Assembly: GCA_001725355.1 (NCBI GenBank)
Contig: MEGD01000001.1
Coordinates: forward strand, 62,001 to 126,000
Source: Novosphingobium sp. SCN 66-18
Lineage (GTDB): Bacteria; Pseudomonadota; Alphaproteobacteria; Sphingomonadales; Sphingomonadaceae
Length of the DNA stretch: 64,000 nt
Direction of reading: 5' to 3'
In this document: piece after piece, positions 7,931 through 16,273 of the stretch
Numbering within the stretch: position 1 is the first letter of the stretch
Layout: every line of letters starts with the position of its first letter
Notes under the pieces: model-generated
What the model was told of the DNA's origin: nothing
Seen by the model: only the letters and a program-made list of their open reading frames with translations
Databases searched by the model: none
Program-made: the position numbers and the translations under genes

Positions 7931-10234
7931 TCAGAACTTCGTGCCGACGCGGACGCCGTAGGTACGCGGCGCGCCATAGGAGACCTGCATGCGCTGGCGG
8001 CGACCGATCACCCCGCTCAGCAGCACCGCGCGGTTGGTGAGGTTGTCGCCATAGATTTCCACGAAGGTACGGTCGTTCTTGTCGCTCCAGCGCAGCGAGG
8101 CATCGAACTTGTCGTAGGACTTCTGGAAATCCAGCGGGGTGTTGCGGTCGGTGACGTAATAGCTGCTCGAATGCAGCCAGGTGCCCATCGGCGACAGCGT
8201 GCCGGCATCGCCGAGATCGAGATCATAGGACACCGCAACGGTCGACTTGAACTTCGGCGACTGCGGAATGGCCTTGCCGGCCAGATTCAGCGAGATCGGA
8301 TCCGTGCCGTCCGACAGGCCGTAGAAGTTGTTGCCGCTGATATAGGACGTGTACTTGGCATTCATGAACGCCGCGGTCGTGTCGATGTGCAGCCCCGCCA
8401 CCGGGTTGAGGCGCAGCGCGACTTCCCCGCCATAGCTGCGCGCCTTGCCGGCCGAACCGAAGTAGGAGACCAGCGGCGTGTAGACGTTGATCTGCAGGTT
8501 CGAGAAGCGGTTGTAGAACACCGACGCCTCGATCTGGCCCTTGCCCCCCAGGATCAGCGTCTTGACGCCACCTTCGTAGGCCGAAACCTTCTGCGGCGCA
8601 TAGGAAGCCGGGATCAGCGGGTTGCCACCGGTGTCGTTCACGCCGCCGGACGCAAAGCCGGTGGACGCCGTGGCATAGATCATCGTCGAGCGCGAAGGCG
8701 TGAACTGGATGCCGGCGCGCCAGGTCCAGCTGTTGAAGCCCGGCGATCCCTTCGTCGTCACATAGGGCGTGACGAAGTTGTAGGTGCCCGGCGCCGCGTC
8801 CGCGTAGTCGGAGAAGATGAACGCCTTCTTTTCGTGGCTGTAGCGCAGACCGCCGATCAGCTTCAGCTTGTCCGGCACGATGGCGTAGCTCGCCTGACCG
8901 AACGCGGCATAGGCGTTGGTGGTGATGTCCGAATCCGCCTTGAAGCCGTTGGTCGTGGCGCCGGGCGCGGTGATCTTCTGCTGGTAGGTCTCGAAGATCG
9001 AGTCATGCAGGTAGTAGCCGCCGATCAGCCATTCGAGCGGAGAGCGCGAGTTCGAGGCGAGTTGCACTTCCTGCGAAAAGGCGTTGGAACGGGTATTCGG
9101 CTCCTGGATGCCCGAGCCGTAGCCATACGCTTCGAACACCTTGCTCGACTGGTCGTTGTCGGCGCTGCGGTGTGCGCGGAAGTGGGTGTAGCCGGTGATC
9201 GACTTGACCGTCGCGAACCCGAGATCATAGGCGATCTGGCCCGAGACGTAGTCTTCCTTGACGTGTTCGAACGGCTGGTAATCCCAGTCGTTGGTCCACG
9301 CGCCGCCCGTGACGGGCAGGCCGACATCGCGCCCGGCGACGTTGGGCGAACCGTTGGGCACCGACGGGTTGACCGCCAGCGCGCTGCCGTTGATCGACTG
9401 ATACCCCGTGGCGGGGTTGATCAGCGTGCCGGCCACCTTGTAGCCATAGGAACCCGCGCCCGCATCGTCGCGGCGCCAGCTTCCGGCCCGCAGCGTGACT
9501 TCGAGGCGGCTGTCGGGCGTCCACTTCAGCACCACGCGCTGCGCGTTCTCGTTGAGATCGTTCAGCACGACGTCCGAGGTGGTCGAACGGACATAGCCAT
9601 CGTGGCGCTGGAACACGCCGGACACGCGCAGTTGCAGCGTATCGGACACGGGGATGTTGACGTAGCCGTCGATCCGCGCCGAGTTGAAATTGCCCTTGTC
9701 GATATTGATGCCCGCACCGAGATCCTTGGTCGGATCGGAGGTGACGACGCTGATGTTACCGCCGAAGGTGTTACGGCCGTACAGCGTGCCCTGCGGACCG
9801 CGCAGCACTTCCACGCGGGCCACGTCGAACAGCGGAATGCTCTGCTGCTGCGTGCGGCTCTGGTAGATGCCGTCCACATAGAAGCCGATCACGGGGTCGG
9901 TCTGGGCCGAGACAAGGCTGGTGCGGACGCCGCGAATGGCCGGGAACGAGTCCGAACCCTGCGAACCCCAGGTAAAGCCGGGCGTGGCGAATTCGACACG
10001 CGAAATGTTGTTGGCGTGCAGCCGCTCAAGCGCCTCGCCAGACAGGGCGGTGACGGCAATCGGAACGTCGCGCAGGCGTTCGCTGCGGCGCTGCGCGGTC
10101 ACGATGATGTCCCCACCCACATCGGCCGATGCACCGGCGCCGGCGTCGGCCTGCGGGGCACCCTGCGCCAGAACCGGTGAGGCGGCCAGCGCGATCGCGA
10201 TGGCAGACGCTCCAAGGCAGATTTTGCGATGCAT
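7931..10234 (-). CDS. TonB-dependent outer membrane receptor (catabolic island)
   Basis: A 767-residue TonB-dependent receptor with a signal peptide ending near ASPVLAQ. A short TonB-box-like segment (GGDIIVTAQRR) precedes a plug domain (about residues 50-170, with VEVLRGPQGTLYGRN), followed by a beta-barrel ending in aromatic GVRVGTKF as expected for BAM recognition. It resembles the sphingomonad receptors that import aromatic or other small organic ligands (the RSERLRDVPIAVTAL type) rather than carbohydrate SusC-like receptors. A good ribosome site (GGGGAG) precedes the ATG. It lies downstream of and on the same strand as the LacI gene; a half-palindrome resembling the island operator lies 73 bp upstream. 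It probably admits the unknown substrate. Confidence 0.92.
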   Translation of the reverse strand: MHRKICLGASAIAIALAASPVLAQGAPQADAGAGASADVGGDIIVTAQRRSERLRDVPIAVTALSGEALERLHANNISRVEFATPGFTWGSQGSDSFPAIRGVRTSLVSAQTDPVIGFYVDGIYQSRTQQQSIPLFDVARVEVLRGPQGTLYGRNTFGGNISVVTSDPTKDLGAGINIDKGNFNSARIDGYVNIPVSDTLQLRVSGVFQRHDGYVRSTTSDVVLNDLNENAQRVVLKWTPDSRLEVTLRAGSWRRDDAGAGSYGYKVAGTLINPATGYQSINGSALAVNPSVPNGSPNVAGRDVGLPVTGGAWTNDWDYQPFEHVKEDYVSGQIAYDLGFATVKSITGYTHFRAHRSADNDQSSKVFEAYGYGSGIQEPNTRSNAFSQEVQLASNSRSPLEWLIGGYYLHDSIFETYQQKITAPGATTNGFKADSDITTNAYAAFGQASYAIVPDKLKLIGGLRYSHEKKAFIFSDYADAAPGTYNFVTPYVTTKGSPGFNSWTWRAGIQFTPSRSTMIYATASTGFASGGVNDTGGNPLIPASYAPQKVSAYEGGVKTLILGGKGQIEASVFYNRFSNLQINVYTPLVSYFGSAGKARSYGGEVALRLNPVAGLHIDTTAAFMNAKYTSYISGNNFYGLSDGTDPISLNLAGKAIPQSPKFKSTVAVSYDLDLGDAGTLSPMGTWLHSSSYYVTDRNTPLDFQKSYDKFDASLRWSDKNDRTFVEIYGDNLTNRAVLLSGVIGRRQRMQVSYGAPRTYGVRVGTKF

Positions 10235-10306
10235 CGATTACTCCCCTTTTCCCTCATTGGAATTTGACAGGAACTTATCGAGCCCGCGCCAACCCGTCGA
10301 TATCTT

Positions 10307-10324
10307 TTTGCATTCGAAGTCATA
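10307..10324. promoter_or_regulatory. Degenerate island operator upstream of the TonB receptor
   Basis: TTTGCATTCGAAGTCATA matches the left half and centre of the island palindrome exactly (TTTGCATTCGAA), but its right half is degraded. It lies in the 261-bp, AT-rich gap between the LacI stop and the receptor start, which otherwise shows no gene. It could be a weaker site of the same repressor. Confidence 0.5.
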
Positions 10325-10495
10325 TTTTACGATTACGCATCAACCCATTCAAAATAATCCTTATATTACTGTATTTTAATTGGCATTATCCGCGCATATG
10401 GCGGCAACACAACCCCGCTTACACGCGCAAAAATGCCGCCAACCTGCGACATTTTAACAACATATCTGATACCGAATGCATCAATCCGGTTGCCA

Positions 10496-11542
10496 TCAGG
10501 CGAAACGCGCCGATTCTCCGATGATCAACTCGCCCGAGAACAGACGCTGTTCCGCCGGAACGGAAGGATCGTCGAGTCGCTCCATGAGCATGGCGACCGA
10601 TGCTTCTGTCATCCGGTTGACCGGCTGGCGGATCGTCGTCAGGCGGTAGCTTTCCCACATGGCGGGGCCAGACCCGTCGAAACCCACGATCGAAAGGTCC
10701 TGCGGGATGCGCCGGGCGCAATCCTGGCGCGCGCCGTCCATGGCGCCGATGGCCATCATGTCGCTGCCGCAGACGATCGCATCGAGCTGCGGATTTTCCT
10801 GAAGGAGCGCGATCAGCCCCGCTCGCCCGGAAGCGTAGCTGTAGTCCCCGCGCACCACCGGAACATCCTTCATCCCGGCCGCGGCCAGCGTCGCCAGAGT
10901 GGCCTGACGCCGCTCCTCGCCGACATAGCTGTCTTCGGGACCGGCGATGACCCCGAAACGACGATGGCCGCTATCCAGCAGGCGCGTTACCAGATCGCGT
11001 TCGCCCTGGGCGGAATCGCACCGGATCGAACCGGCGCCGCCGCCGCTGGCCATGCGGTTGTAAAGCACCACCGGAATGCGGTGACGGGCAAATTCCGCCA
11101 GCTGGTCATCCGACAGACGCACCGCCGCGATCACGCCGTCCACCGAATGACGCCATATCTGGTGGATGATCTGGTCGACGTCGCTCTCGCTGCGCAGGCT
11201 GAACAGAAGAACGCGCATGTCGCGGTCGGTCAGGCTGGCGCACAAGCCCGCGAGCACTTCCGGATAGGTAAGGTTGGTGTTGCTGGAGATCAGCACCGCC
11301 ACAAGGTGGGTGCGCTTGGAAATCAGCGCCTGCGCCAGGGCGTTCGGCTTGTAGCCGATCTCCGCGGCGACCTTCAGGATCTTTTCGCGCTTCGCCTGCC
11401 CGATCGAGGCGTTGGGCGCGAAGCAACGCGAAACCGCCGACTGCGAAACCCCGGCAAGGCGCGCGACATCATAAGAGGTCGGCCGCCGCCCGGCCTTCGC
11501 CAGAAACGATTGAGCATCCGTGTCAGACTTGGTTTTCGCCAT
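10496..11542 (-). CDS. LacI-family transcriptional regulator of the catabolic island
   Basis: A 348-residue LacI/GalR-type repressor. The helix-turn-helix lies near residues 22-45 (TSYDVARLAGVSQSAVSRCFA), followed by the hinge helix region (NALAQALISKRT) and a periplasmic-binding-like effector domain ending with IVGFDGSGPAMWESYRLTTIRQP. The ATG at 11542 follows GGGATC; the frame is open far upstream but only the shorter form starts at a sensible N-terminus. It is divergent from the second histidinol-dehydrogenase-like gene, with a perfect palindrome between them, and is the obvious candidate to bind the TTGCATTCGAATGCAA sites. The effector is unknown. Confidence 0.9.
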   Translation of the reverse strand: MAKTKSDTDAQSFLAKAGRRPTSYDVARLAGVSQSAVSRCFAPNASIGQAKREKILKVAAEIGYKPNALAQALISKRTHLVAVLISSNTNLTYPEVLAGLCASLTDRDMRVLLFSLRSESDVDQIIHQIWRHSVDGVIAAVRLSDDQLAEFARHRIPVVLYNRMASGGGAGSIRCDSAQGERDLVTRLLDSGHRRFGVIAGPEDSYVGEERRQATLATLAAAGMKDVPVVRGDYSYASGRAGLIALLQENPQLDAIVCGSDMMAIGAMDGARQDCARRIPQDLSIVGFDGSGPAMWESYRLTTIRQPVNRMTEASVAMLMERLDDPSVPAEQRLFSGELIIGESARFA

Positions 11543-11650
11543 GAGATCCCGTCGCGCTTGCACTTGCGGCACTTCTAGGCCGTCGGTCGCAACAGGCAAG
11601 TTCGGTCTCCGATTAGGGCGGCGACACAGCCGCACATAAGGGGCATGACA

Positions 11651-11668
11651 ATTGCATTCGAATGCAAT
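11651..11668. promoter_or_regulatory. Operator palindrome of the catabolic island (site 2)
   Basis: Perfect 18-bp palindrome ATTGCATTCGAATGCAAT in the divergent gap between the LacI gene and the second histidinol-dehydrogenase-like gene, 36 bp before the latter's ATG. It is well placed to control the catabolic gene and autoregulate the repressor. Confidence 0.75.
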
Positions 11669-11704
11669 ATACGGGAACGCAGATTCCACCACAGGAGCGT
11701 ATCC

Positions 11705-13003
11705 ATGAGTGTCCCAGCCCCGCGCGGCTTCGAGAATCGCACGCGCTATGCCAAGGCCCCGGCGCGCGACCAGATTGCCGACAGCAGTTCGGTTTCGGAT
11801 CTGGTCGCCGGCGTGCTGCGCGATGTGCGCGCCCGCGGCGACGCCGCCGTGCGCCAGTATTCGCGCGAGTTCGACAAGGCCGATCTCGACCAGTTCGAAG
11901 TCAGCGCCGCCGATCGCGCCGCCGCGGTGGCGGACCTCGATCCGCAGACCCGCGCGGACACCGAGTTCGCGATCGAGAACGTCCGCCGCTTCGCCGAAGC
12001 CCAGCTGGGGACCATCCTTCCGCTGGAAGTCGAACCCATGCCGGGATTGCACCTCGGGCATCGCGTGATTCCGATCGAGCGCGTCGGGGCTTATGTCCCG
12101 GGCGGGCGCTTCCCGCTGTTGTCGGCCCCGATCATGACGATCGTCCCCGGCAAGGTGGCCGGCTGCAGCGAAGTGGTCGCCTGTCTTCCCCCGAATGCGC
12201 ACCGCGCCATGATCGCCGGGTGCCACCTGTCCGGCGCCGACCGCATTTTCCGCATCGGCGGCGCACAGGCCATCGCGGCCATGGCGTTCGGAACCGAAAG
12301 CGTGCCGCAAGTCAACAAGATCATGGGGCCGGGCAACGCGTTCGTGAACGAGGCCAAGCGCCAGGTGTTCGGGCCGGTGGGCATCGACCAGCTGGCCGGT
12401 CCTTCCGAAATCTTCGTGGTGGCCGACGAGACCGGCGATCCCGAACTGATCGCCACCGACCTGCTCGGCCAGGCGGAGCATGACATCCGCACGCGCGTGG
12501 GCCTGATCACCACCGACAGCAAGCTGGCCGAAGAAACCGTGGCCGCCGTGGAACGCCAGCTCAAGACGCTCGCTACCGCCGCCGTCGCCAGCGAAAGCTG
12601 GCGCGATTACGGCGAAGTGGTGATCTGCACGGACGAGGCAGCGATGATCGCCTACTCCGATTACGTGGCCGCCGAACACCTGCAGGTCCACACCCGCGAT
12701 CCGCACGCCTTCTCGCACAAGCTGCGCAACTACGGATCGCTGTTCATCGGTGAAAACGCCAGCGTGGTCTATTCCGACAAGAACGTGGGTACCAACCACA
12801 CGCTGCCCACCATGGGCGCCGGCCGCTATACCGGCGGCCTGTGGGTCGGCAGCTACGTGAAGATCGCCACCCACCAGTGGCTGGACGATAGCGCGGTGCG
12901 CGCGGTCGCTCCGCCGGCGATGCGCCAGAGCGGCAGCGAAGGGCTGGAAGGCCACCAGAAGGCCGCCGCGATCCGACTGGAACGCCAGAAGGCCAACGCC
13001 TGA
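11705..13003 (+). CDS. Histidinol dehydrogenase-like (HpsN-type) alcohol dehydrogenase, paralogue 2
   Basis: A 432-residue HisD-superfamily enzyme, clearly paralogous to the protein at 3614-4945 but well diverged from it. It keeps Q256 and H259 (GQAEHDI), E324-H325 (AEHLQV), D358 ([14 protein letters not shown]) and H417, and so should be a zinc-dependent NAD-linked dehydrogenase. I prefer the ATG at 11705, preceded by AGGAG, over an upstream in-frame ATG at 11645 that would run through the operator. It is a single-gene unit between the operator at 11651 and a strong terminator at 13086. Two such enzymes under one repressor suggest two separate alcohol oxidation steps, or two stereoisomeric substrates. 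Confidence 0.85.
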   Translation: MSVPAPRGFENRTRYAKAPARDQIADSSSVSDLVAGVLRDVRARGDAAVRQYSREFDKADLDQFEVSAADRAAAVADLDPQTRADTEFAIENVRRFAEAQLGTILPLEVEPMPGLHLGHRVIPIERVGAYVPGGRFPLLSAPIMTIVPGKVAGCSEVVACLPPNAHRAMIAGCHLSGADRIFRIGGAQAIAAMAFGTESVPQVNKIMGPGNAFVNEAKRQVFGPVGIDQLAGPSEIFVVADETGDPELIATDLLGQAEHDIRTRVGLITTDSKLAEETVAAVERQLKTLATAAVASESWRDYGEVVICTDEAAMIAYSDYVAAEHLQVHTRDPHAFSHKLRNYGSLFIGENASVVYSDKNVGTNHTLPTMGAGRYTGGLWVGSYVKIATHQWLDDSAVRAVAPPAMRQSGSEGLEGHQKAAAIRLERQKANA

Positions 13004-13085
13004 TCCCGTCCGCAGGCCGTCACTGCGAGACACCTCGCGGTGACGGTCTGGATATAAGCCGGGCCGACGCCCTTTCGGGACACGC

Positions 13086-13123
13086 AAAAAGGCCCGCGAA
13101 CCACTTGGTTCGCGGGCCTTTTC
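13086..13123. terminator. Bidirectional rho-independent terminator
   Basis: A 13-bp perfect stem, GGCCCGCGAACCA paired with TGGTTCGCGGGCC, is flanked by five A on the left and a T-rich run on the right. It sits between the convergent dehydrogenase (plus) and cupin (minus) genes and should end transcription from both sides. Confidence 0.95.
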
Positions 13124-13140
13124 TTATGCCGTCGCGAGGC

Positions 13141-14160
13141 TCAGCCGAAAATCGGCGCCGCCGGACTGTCGGTTCCGCGTACCACAAACGCCTTGGCCGG
13201 CACCGAAGCGGTGTTCCGGAACGCATGGGCGAGGCCAGTCGGGATGGTGAGCGTATCGCCCGCCCCCAGCAGAAGCGCTTCGTTACCCCAGCTTACCTCC
13301 AGCGTCCCTTCCTGCACGATCAGCACTTCCGCTTCGGCGCGCGCGTGCATCGGAACATAGGCCCCGGTCTGCAACGTCAGCAGGCGCAACTGGAACCCGT
13401 GCGGCCACCAGCCTGCGATCGGGCCGGCAGCGAAACCGTCTCCGCTGGCGCCCACCGCGATCAGACCGGCCTCCTCGACGCCTTGGCGCGCGAGAGGCGA
13501 ATCCGGATTCGCCACGGCATCGCCCCAACGGACGATGCACTGCATCAGCTTCTCGATCGGCGGGGTGGCGAGCTCACGCAGCCGGTCCTCGTCGAGAGGG
13601 GCCTCAAGCTCCATCTGGCGCAGAGTGTGTTCGCCCTCGCTGGTATCGATCAGTTGCCCGCCCTTGACGAGCTTCAGTCCGAAGCCTTCGGCCGCCTCGA
13701 ACACCGCCGGCGCCCAGGTGACCTTGCCCGGATCGTCCTCGCCCAGCACGGTGAACAGCATGCCCAGGCCATCGTCGATCTTTTCGAAGCCACGGAACAT
13801 GTGGATCGGCACCGACACGACGTCGCCCGGTCCGATGTCCAGCGTGCCATCCTCGCGGTTCGGCCCGAACAGCAGCCGCCAGTGCCCGGAATGGACCATG
13901 AAGACCTCGGCGGTATCATGGCTGTGCTGCGAATTGACGCAGCCGAAGGGCTGGCGCGCCGCCCCGATATTGAAACCGTGCTTCTCGGTTATGTGCACGA
14001 ACTGGTCGGTGCTTTCTGACACGCCCGGACCGATGATCGTGAAGTTCTCCTTCTCTGTCGAACCCGGCGTGCGGGTATCGATGAAGGCGGTGCGGCAAGG
14101 CACGAGATCGGCATAACGCACCAGGCGCTGCGCCATGGCCTCTCGGGTCCACTCGGTCAC
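13141..14160 (-). CDS. Double-cupin protein, unknown enzyme
   Basis: About 339 residues with two cupin folds. The first (about residues 75-150) contains a metal-type cluster, NSQHSHDTAEVF, and a distal histidine in PIHMFRGF. The second (about 250-325) has PMHARAEAEVLIV and GLAHAFRN, with fewer obvious ligands. Bicupins of this length include dioxygenases and isomerases of aromatic or sugar-acid metabolism, but I cannot name this one. I took the GTG at 14160 (GGAG 8-11 bp upstream); an in-frame ATG at 14136 with GAGAGG in front is nearly as good. It is divergent from the alpha/beta hydrolase gene, and the palindromic operator lies 20 bp upstream, so it belongs to the island regulon. Confidence 0.8.
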   Translation of the reverse strand: MTEWTREAMAQRLVRYADLVPCRTAFIDTRTPGSTEKENFTIIGPGVSESTDQFVHITEKHGFNIGAARQPFGCVNSQHSHDTAEVFMVHSGHWRLLFGPNREDGTLDIGPGDVVSVPIHMFRGFEKIDDGLGMLFTVLGEDDPGKVTWAPAVFEAAEGFGLKLVKGGQLIDTSEGEHTLRQMELEAPLDEDRLRELATPPIEKLMQCIVRWGDAVANPDSPLARQGVEEAGLIAVGASGDGFAAGPIAGWWPHGFQLRLLTLQTGAYVPMHARAEAEVLIVQEGTLEVSWGNEALLLGAGDTLTIPTGLAHAFRNTASVPAKAFVVRGTDSPAAPIFG

Positions 14161-14180
14161 GATAAGCTCCAAACTTGATG

Positions 14181-14196
14181 TTGCATTCGAATGCAA
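14181..14196. promoter_or_regulatory. Operator palindrome of the catabolic island (site 3)
   Basis: Perfect 16-bp palindrome TTGCATTCGAATGCAA in the divergent gap between the double-cupin gene and the alpha/beta hydrolase gene. It is 20 bp from the cupin start and 90 bp from the hydrolase start, so it could control both directions. Confidence 0.75.
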
Positions 14197-14286
14197 ATCT
14201 GGTAGGTCAAGACCGGGGAAAGCGCAAGGCCGAGTTTTCGCTTTTCGGAAGGGCCTTGCGCTGAACGAGAAAAGAGAACGCATCCG

Positions 14287-15063
14287 ATGCCGCCGGCCGC
14301 AAGCACCGTACCCGTCCTGTTCCTGCCCGGAACCTTGTGCGACGCGCGCGTTTTCGCAGCGATCTCCGGCGCGCTTTCCGCCGAACGCACGCTTCATGCC
14401 GATCTGACGCAGGATACGTCGGTGCAAGGCGCGGCCGAAAGGCTGCTGGCGACGGCGCCGGACCGGTTCATCGCGGTGGGCTTTTCGCTGGGCGCCATCA
14501 TTGCACTGGAACTCGCCGCCCGCGCGCCGCACCGGATCGCCGCCATGGCCCTGATCGCCGGCAACGCACGGCCCGTGCCCGAGGCGGACTTCGCCGCTCG
14601 TCGCGCCGCGGTGGCCGATGTCGATCCCGCAACGCTCGTCGGCGAACAGCTCTGGTCACGCTATGTCCACCCGTCGCGCAGCGAGGAAAAGTGCCTTCGC
14701 GCGCTGATTGTCGCCATGGCGAACGCCTGCCCGCCGGGGACGGCCGAACGGCAGACCGAGATCGCCCTTTCCCGCCCCGACAACCGCCCGCGCCTCGCCC
14801 GCATGGACATGCCGACACTCGTGCTTTCGGGCGCGCAGGACGTCGTCGCGCCCGAAGATCTGCAGGCCGAAATGGCCAACGCCCTGCCCTGCGCGACCTG
14901 GACCGAGGTTGCCAATGCGGGGCACTTCCTGCTTCTTGAACAGCCCGCCGCCTGTTCCGCCGCGTTTTCCACCTGGCTCGGGCAGGTCGATCTTCACCAA
15001 TCGCGCGCAGAACGTCAGTGCGCGGACATCTCAACCTATCCAATCGCCTCGGAGGTATCGTGA
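14287..15063 (+). CDS. Alpha/beta hydrolase
   Basis: A 258-residue alpha/beta-fold hydrolase with the nucleophile elbow GFSLG (S67), an acid in LVLSGAQDVVAPEDL and a histidine in NAGHFLLLE. The opening PVLFLPGTLCDARVF gives the oxyanion-hole region. The size and motifs fit esterases, carbon-carbon hydrolases or enol-lactonases; the precise reaction cannot be read from the sequence. There is no signal peptide, so it is cytoplasmic. Its stop overlaps the start of the SnoaL-like gene by GTGA, so the two proteins are made together. Confidence 0.85.
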   Translation: MPPAASTVPVLFLPGTLCDARVFAAISGALSAERTLHADLTQDTSVQGAAERLLATAPDRFIAVGFSLGAIIALELAARAPHRIAAMALIAGNARPVPEADFAARRAAVADVDPATLVGEQLWSRYVHPSRSEEKCLRALIVAMANACPPGTAERQTEIALSRPDNRPRLARMDMPTLVLSGAQDVVAPEDLQAEMANALPCATWTEVANAGHFLLLEQPAACSAAFSTWLGQVDLHQSRAERQCADISTYPIASEVS

Positions 15064-16199
15064 CCGAAAGCAATCCCAAGCCCGTAAAGCCGGTCGAATC
15101 CGCGAAAGCGGCCGCGCCCTCCGGCGGCAGCGTCCTCCAGGTGGAACGCCGCGATTTCACGCAGCTGGTGCCCGAAAACCGGCCGAGGGTGCAGTCGATG
15201 CGCGGGTTCGATGAGTCCTATACCGACATCGTCGACTACATCATCCGCTGCACCCACCGCATCTGGGACGAGCGCGACGTGGGGCTGATCTACAGCCATT
15301 ATACCCATAACTGCGTTGCCTACACCACGCTCGGCACGATGTATGACCGCGAGACGCACATCCGCGACACGATCCAGCGGCTTGTCGAGTTTCCCGACCG
15401 CCGTGGCATGGCGCAGCAGGTGATCTGGCGCGGCAACGACGTGGACGGCTTCTACACCAGCCACATGACCCACGGGCTTGGCCGCCACACAGAGTTCGGT
15501 TCGTGGGGCAAGCCCACAGGCCGGACGTTCTGCACCCGCACGGTCGCCGAATGCATGATCCTGGAAAATAAGATCTACAAGGAATGGATCGTCCGCGACA
15601 ACATGGGACCGCTGATCCAGGTCGGTGTCGACCCGCAGGTTTTCGCCGAAGGACTGGCGCGCAAGAAGTTCGAAAACGGCGAGACGGTGCTGGACCTTGC
15701 CGAGAACCGGCGCCTGCTCGGCCAGTATCCGCCCGAAAGCGAAGCCGACCTTTCGATCGCGCACAACGAGGGCGAGGAACAGCTGCTGCGCTGGCTGCAC
15801 CACATCTACAACAAGCGCATGTTCGGCCTGATCCGCGACATCTACGCGCCCAATTGCCAGTGGCATGGCCCGTTGATGCGCGAACTGGGCGGCGTTGCGG
15901 CGGTGCTGCAGCAGACGATGCGCCTGGTGGCCCTGATCCCGGACTGCGCCTTCGTGCCGCAGCATATCTGCTCGGTCGAAAGCGAAGAGGGTGGCACCAA
16001 GTACGCGCTTCGCTGGACCATGGACGGGCACCACATGGGCTACGGCTCGCTCGGCGCGCCCACGGGCCATCATCTTTCCGTCATGGGCGTCACCCACTTC
16101 CACATTCGCGACGGCAAGATCGTCGACGAATGGGTGGTCTATGACGAACTCTCGATGCTGGTGCAGATCAAGCTCGCCGAACTGCAGCGCGCCGCCTGA
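15060..16199 (+). CDS. Tandem SnoaL/NTF2-like protein
   Basis: About 379 residues containing two NTF2-fold (SnoaL-like) units, roughly residues 45-185 and 230-375. Each has an aromatic-rich barrel and a closing strand (IYKEWIVRDNMGPLIQ and IVDEWVVYDELSMLVQ), so the protein looks like an internal duplication. SnoaL-like folds serve as aldol cyclases, isomerases, dehydratases or ligand-binding proteins. The GTG start has a strong GGAGG site and overlaps the hydrolase stop. The N-terminal 25 residues are Lys/Pro/Ala-rich and probably disordered. Conserved His/Asp/Arg residues are scattered (HMTHGLGRHTEF, GHHLSVMGVTHFHI). It is probably an enzyme of the unknown pathway; no function is assigned. 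Confidence 0.75.
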   Translation: MTESNPKPVKPVESAKAAAPSGGSVLQVERRDFTQLVPENRPRVQSMRGFDESYTDIVDYIIRCTHRIWDERDVGLIYSHYTHNCVAYTTLGTMYDRETHIRDTIQRLVEFPDRRGMAQQVIWRGNDVDGFYTSHMTHGLGRHTEFGSWGKPTGRTFCTRTVAECMILENKIYKEWIVRDNMGPLIQVGVDPQVFAEGLARKKFENGETVLDLAENRRLLGQYPPESEADLSIAHNEGEEQLLRWLHHIYNKRMFGLIRDIYAPNCQWHGPLMRELGGVAAVLQQTMRLVALIPDCAFVPQHICSVESEEGGTKYALRWTMDGHHMGYGSLGAPTGHHLSVMGVTHFHIRDGKIVDEWVVYDELSMLVQIKLAELQRAA

Positions 16200-16273
16200 C
16201 CGCATCCGCGCTTACCGTGCGGCCCCCACCGCACGGCAAGCTCTCCCGCCCTCCCGTTCAGCGGACCGATCCC

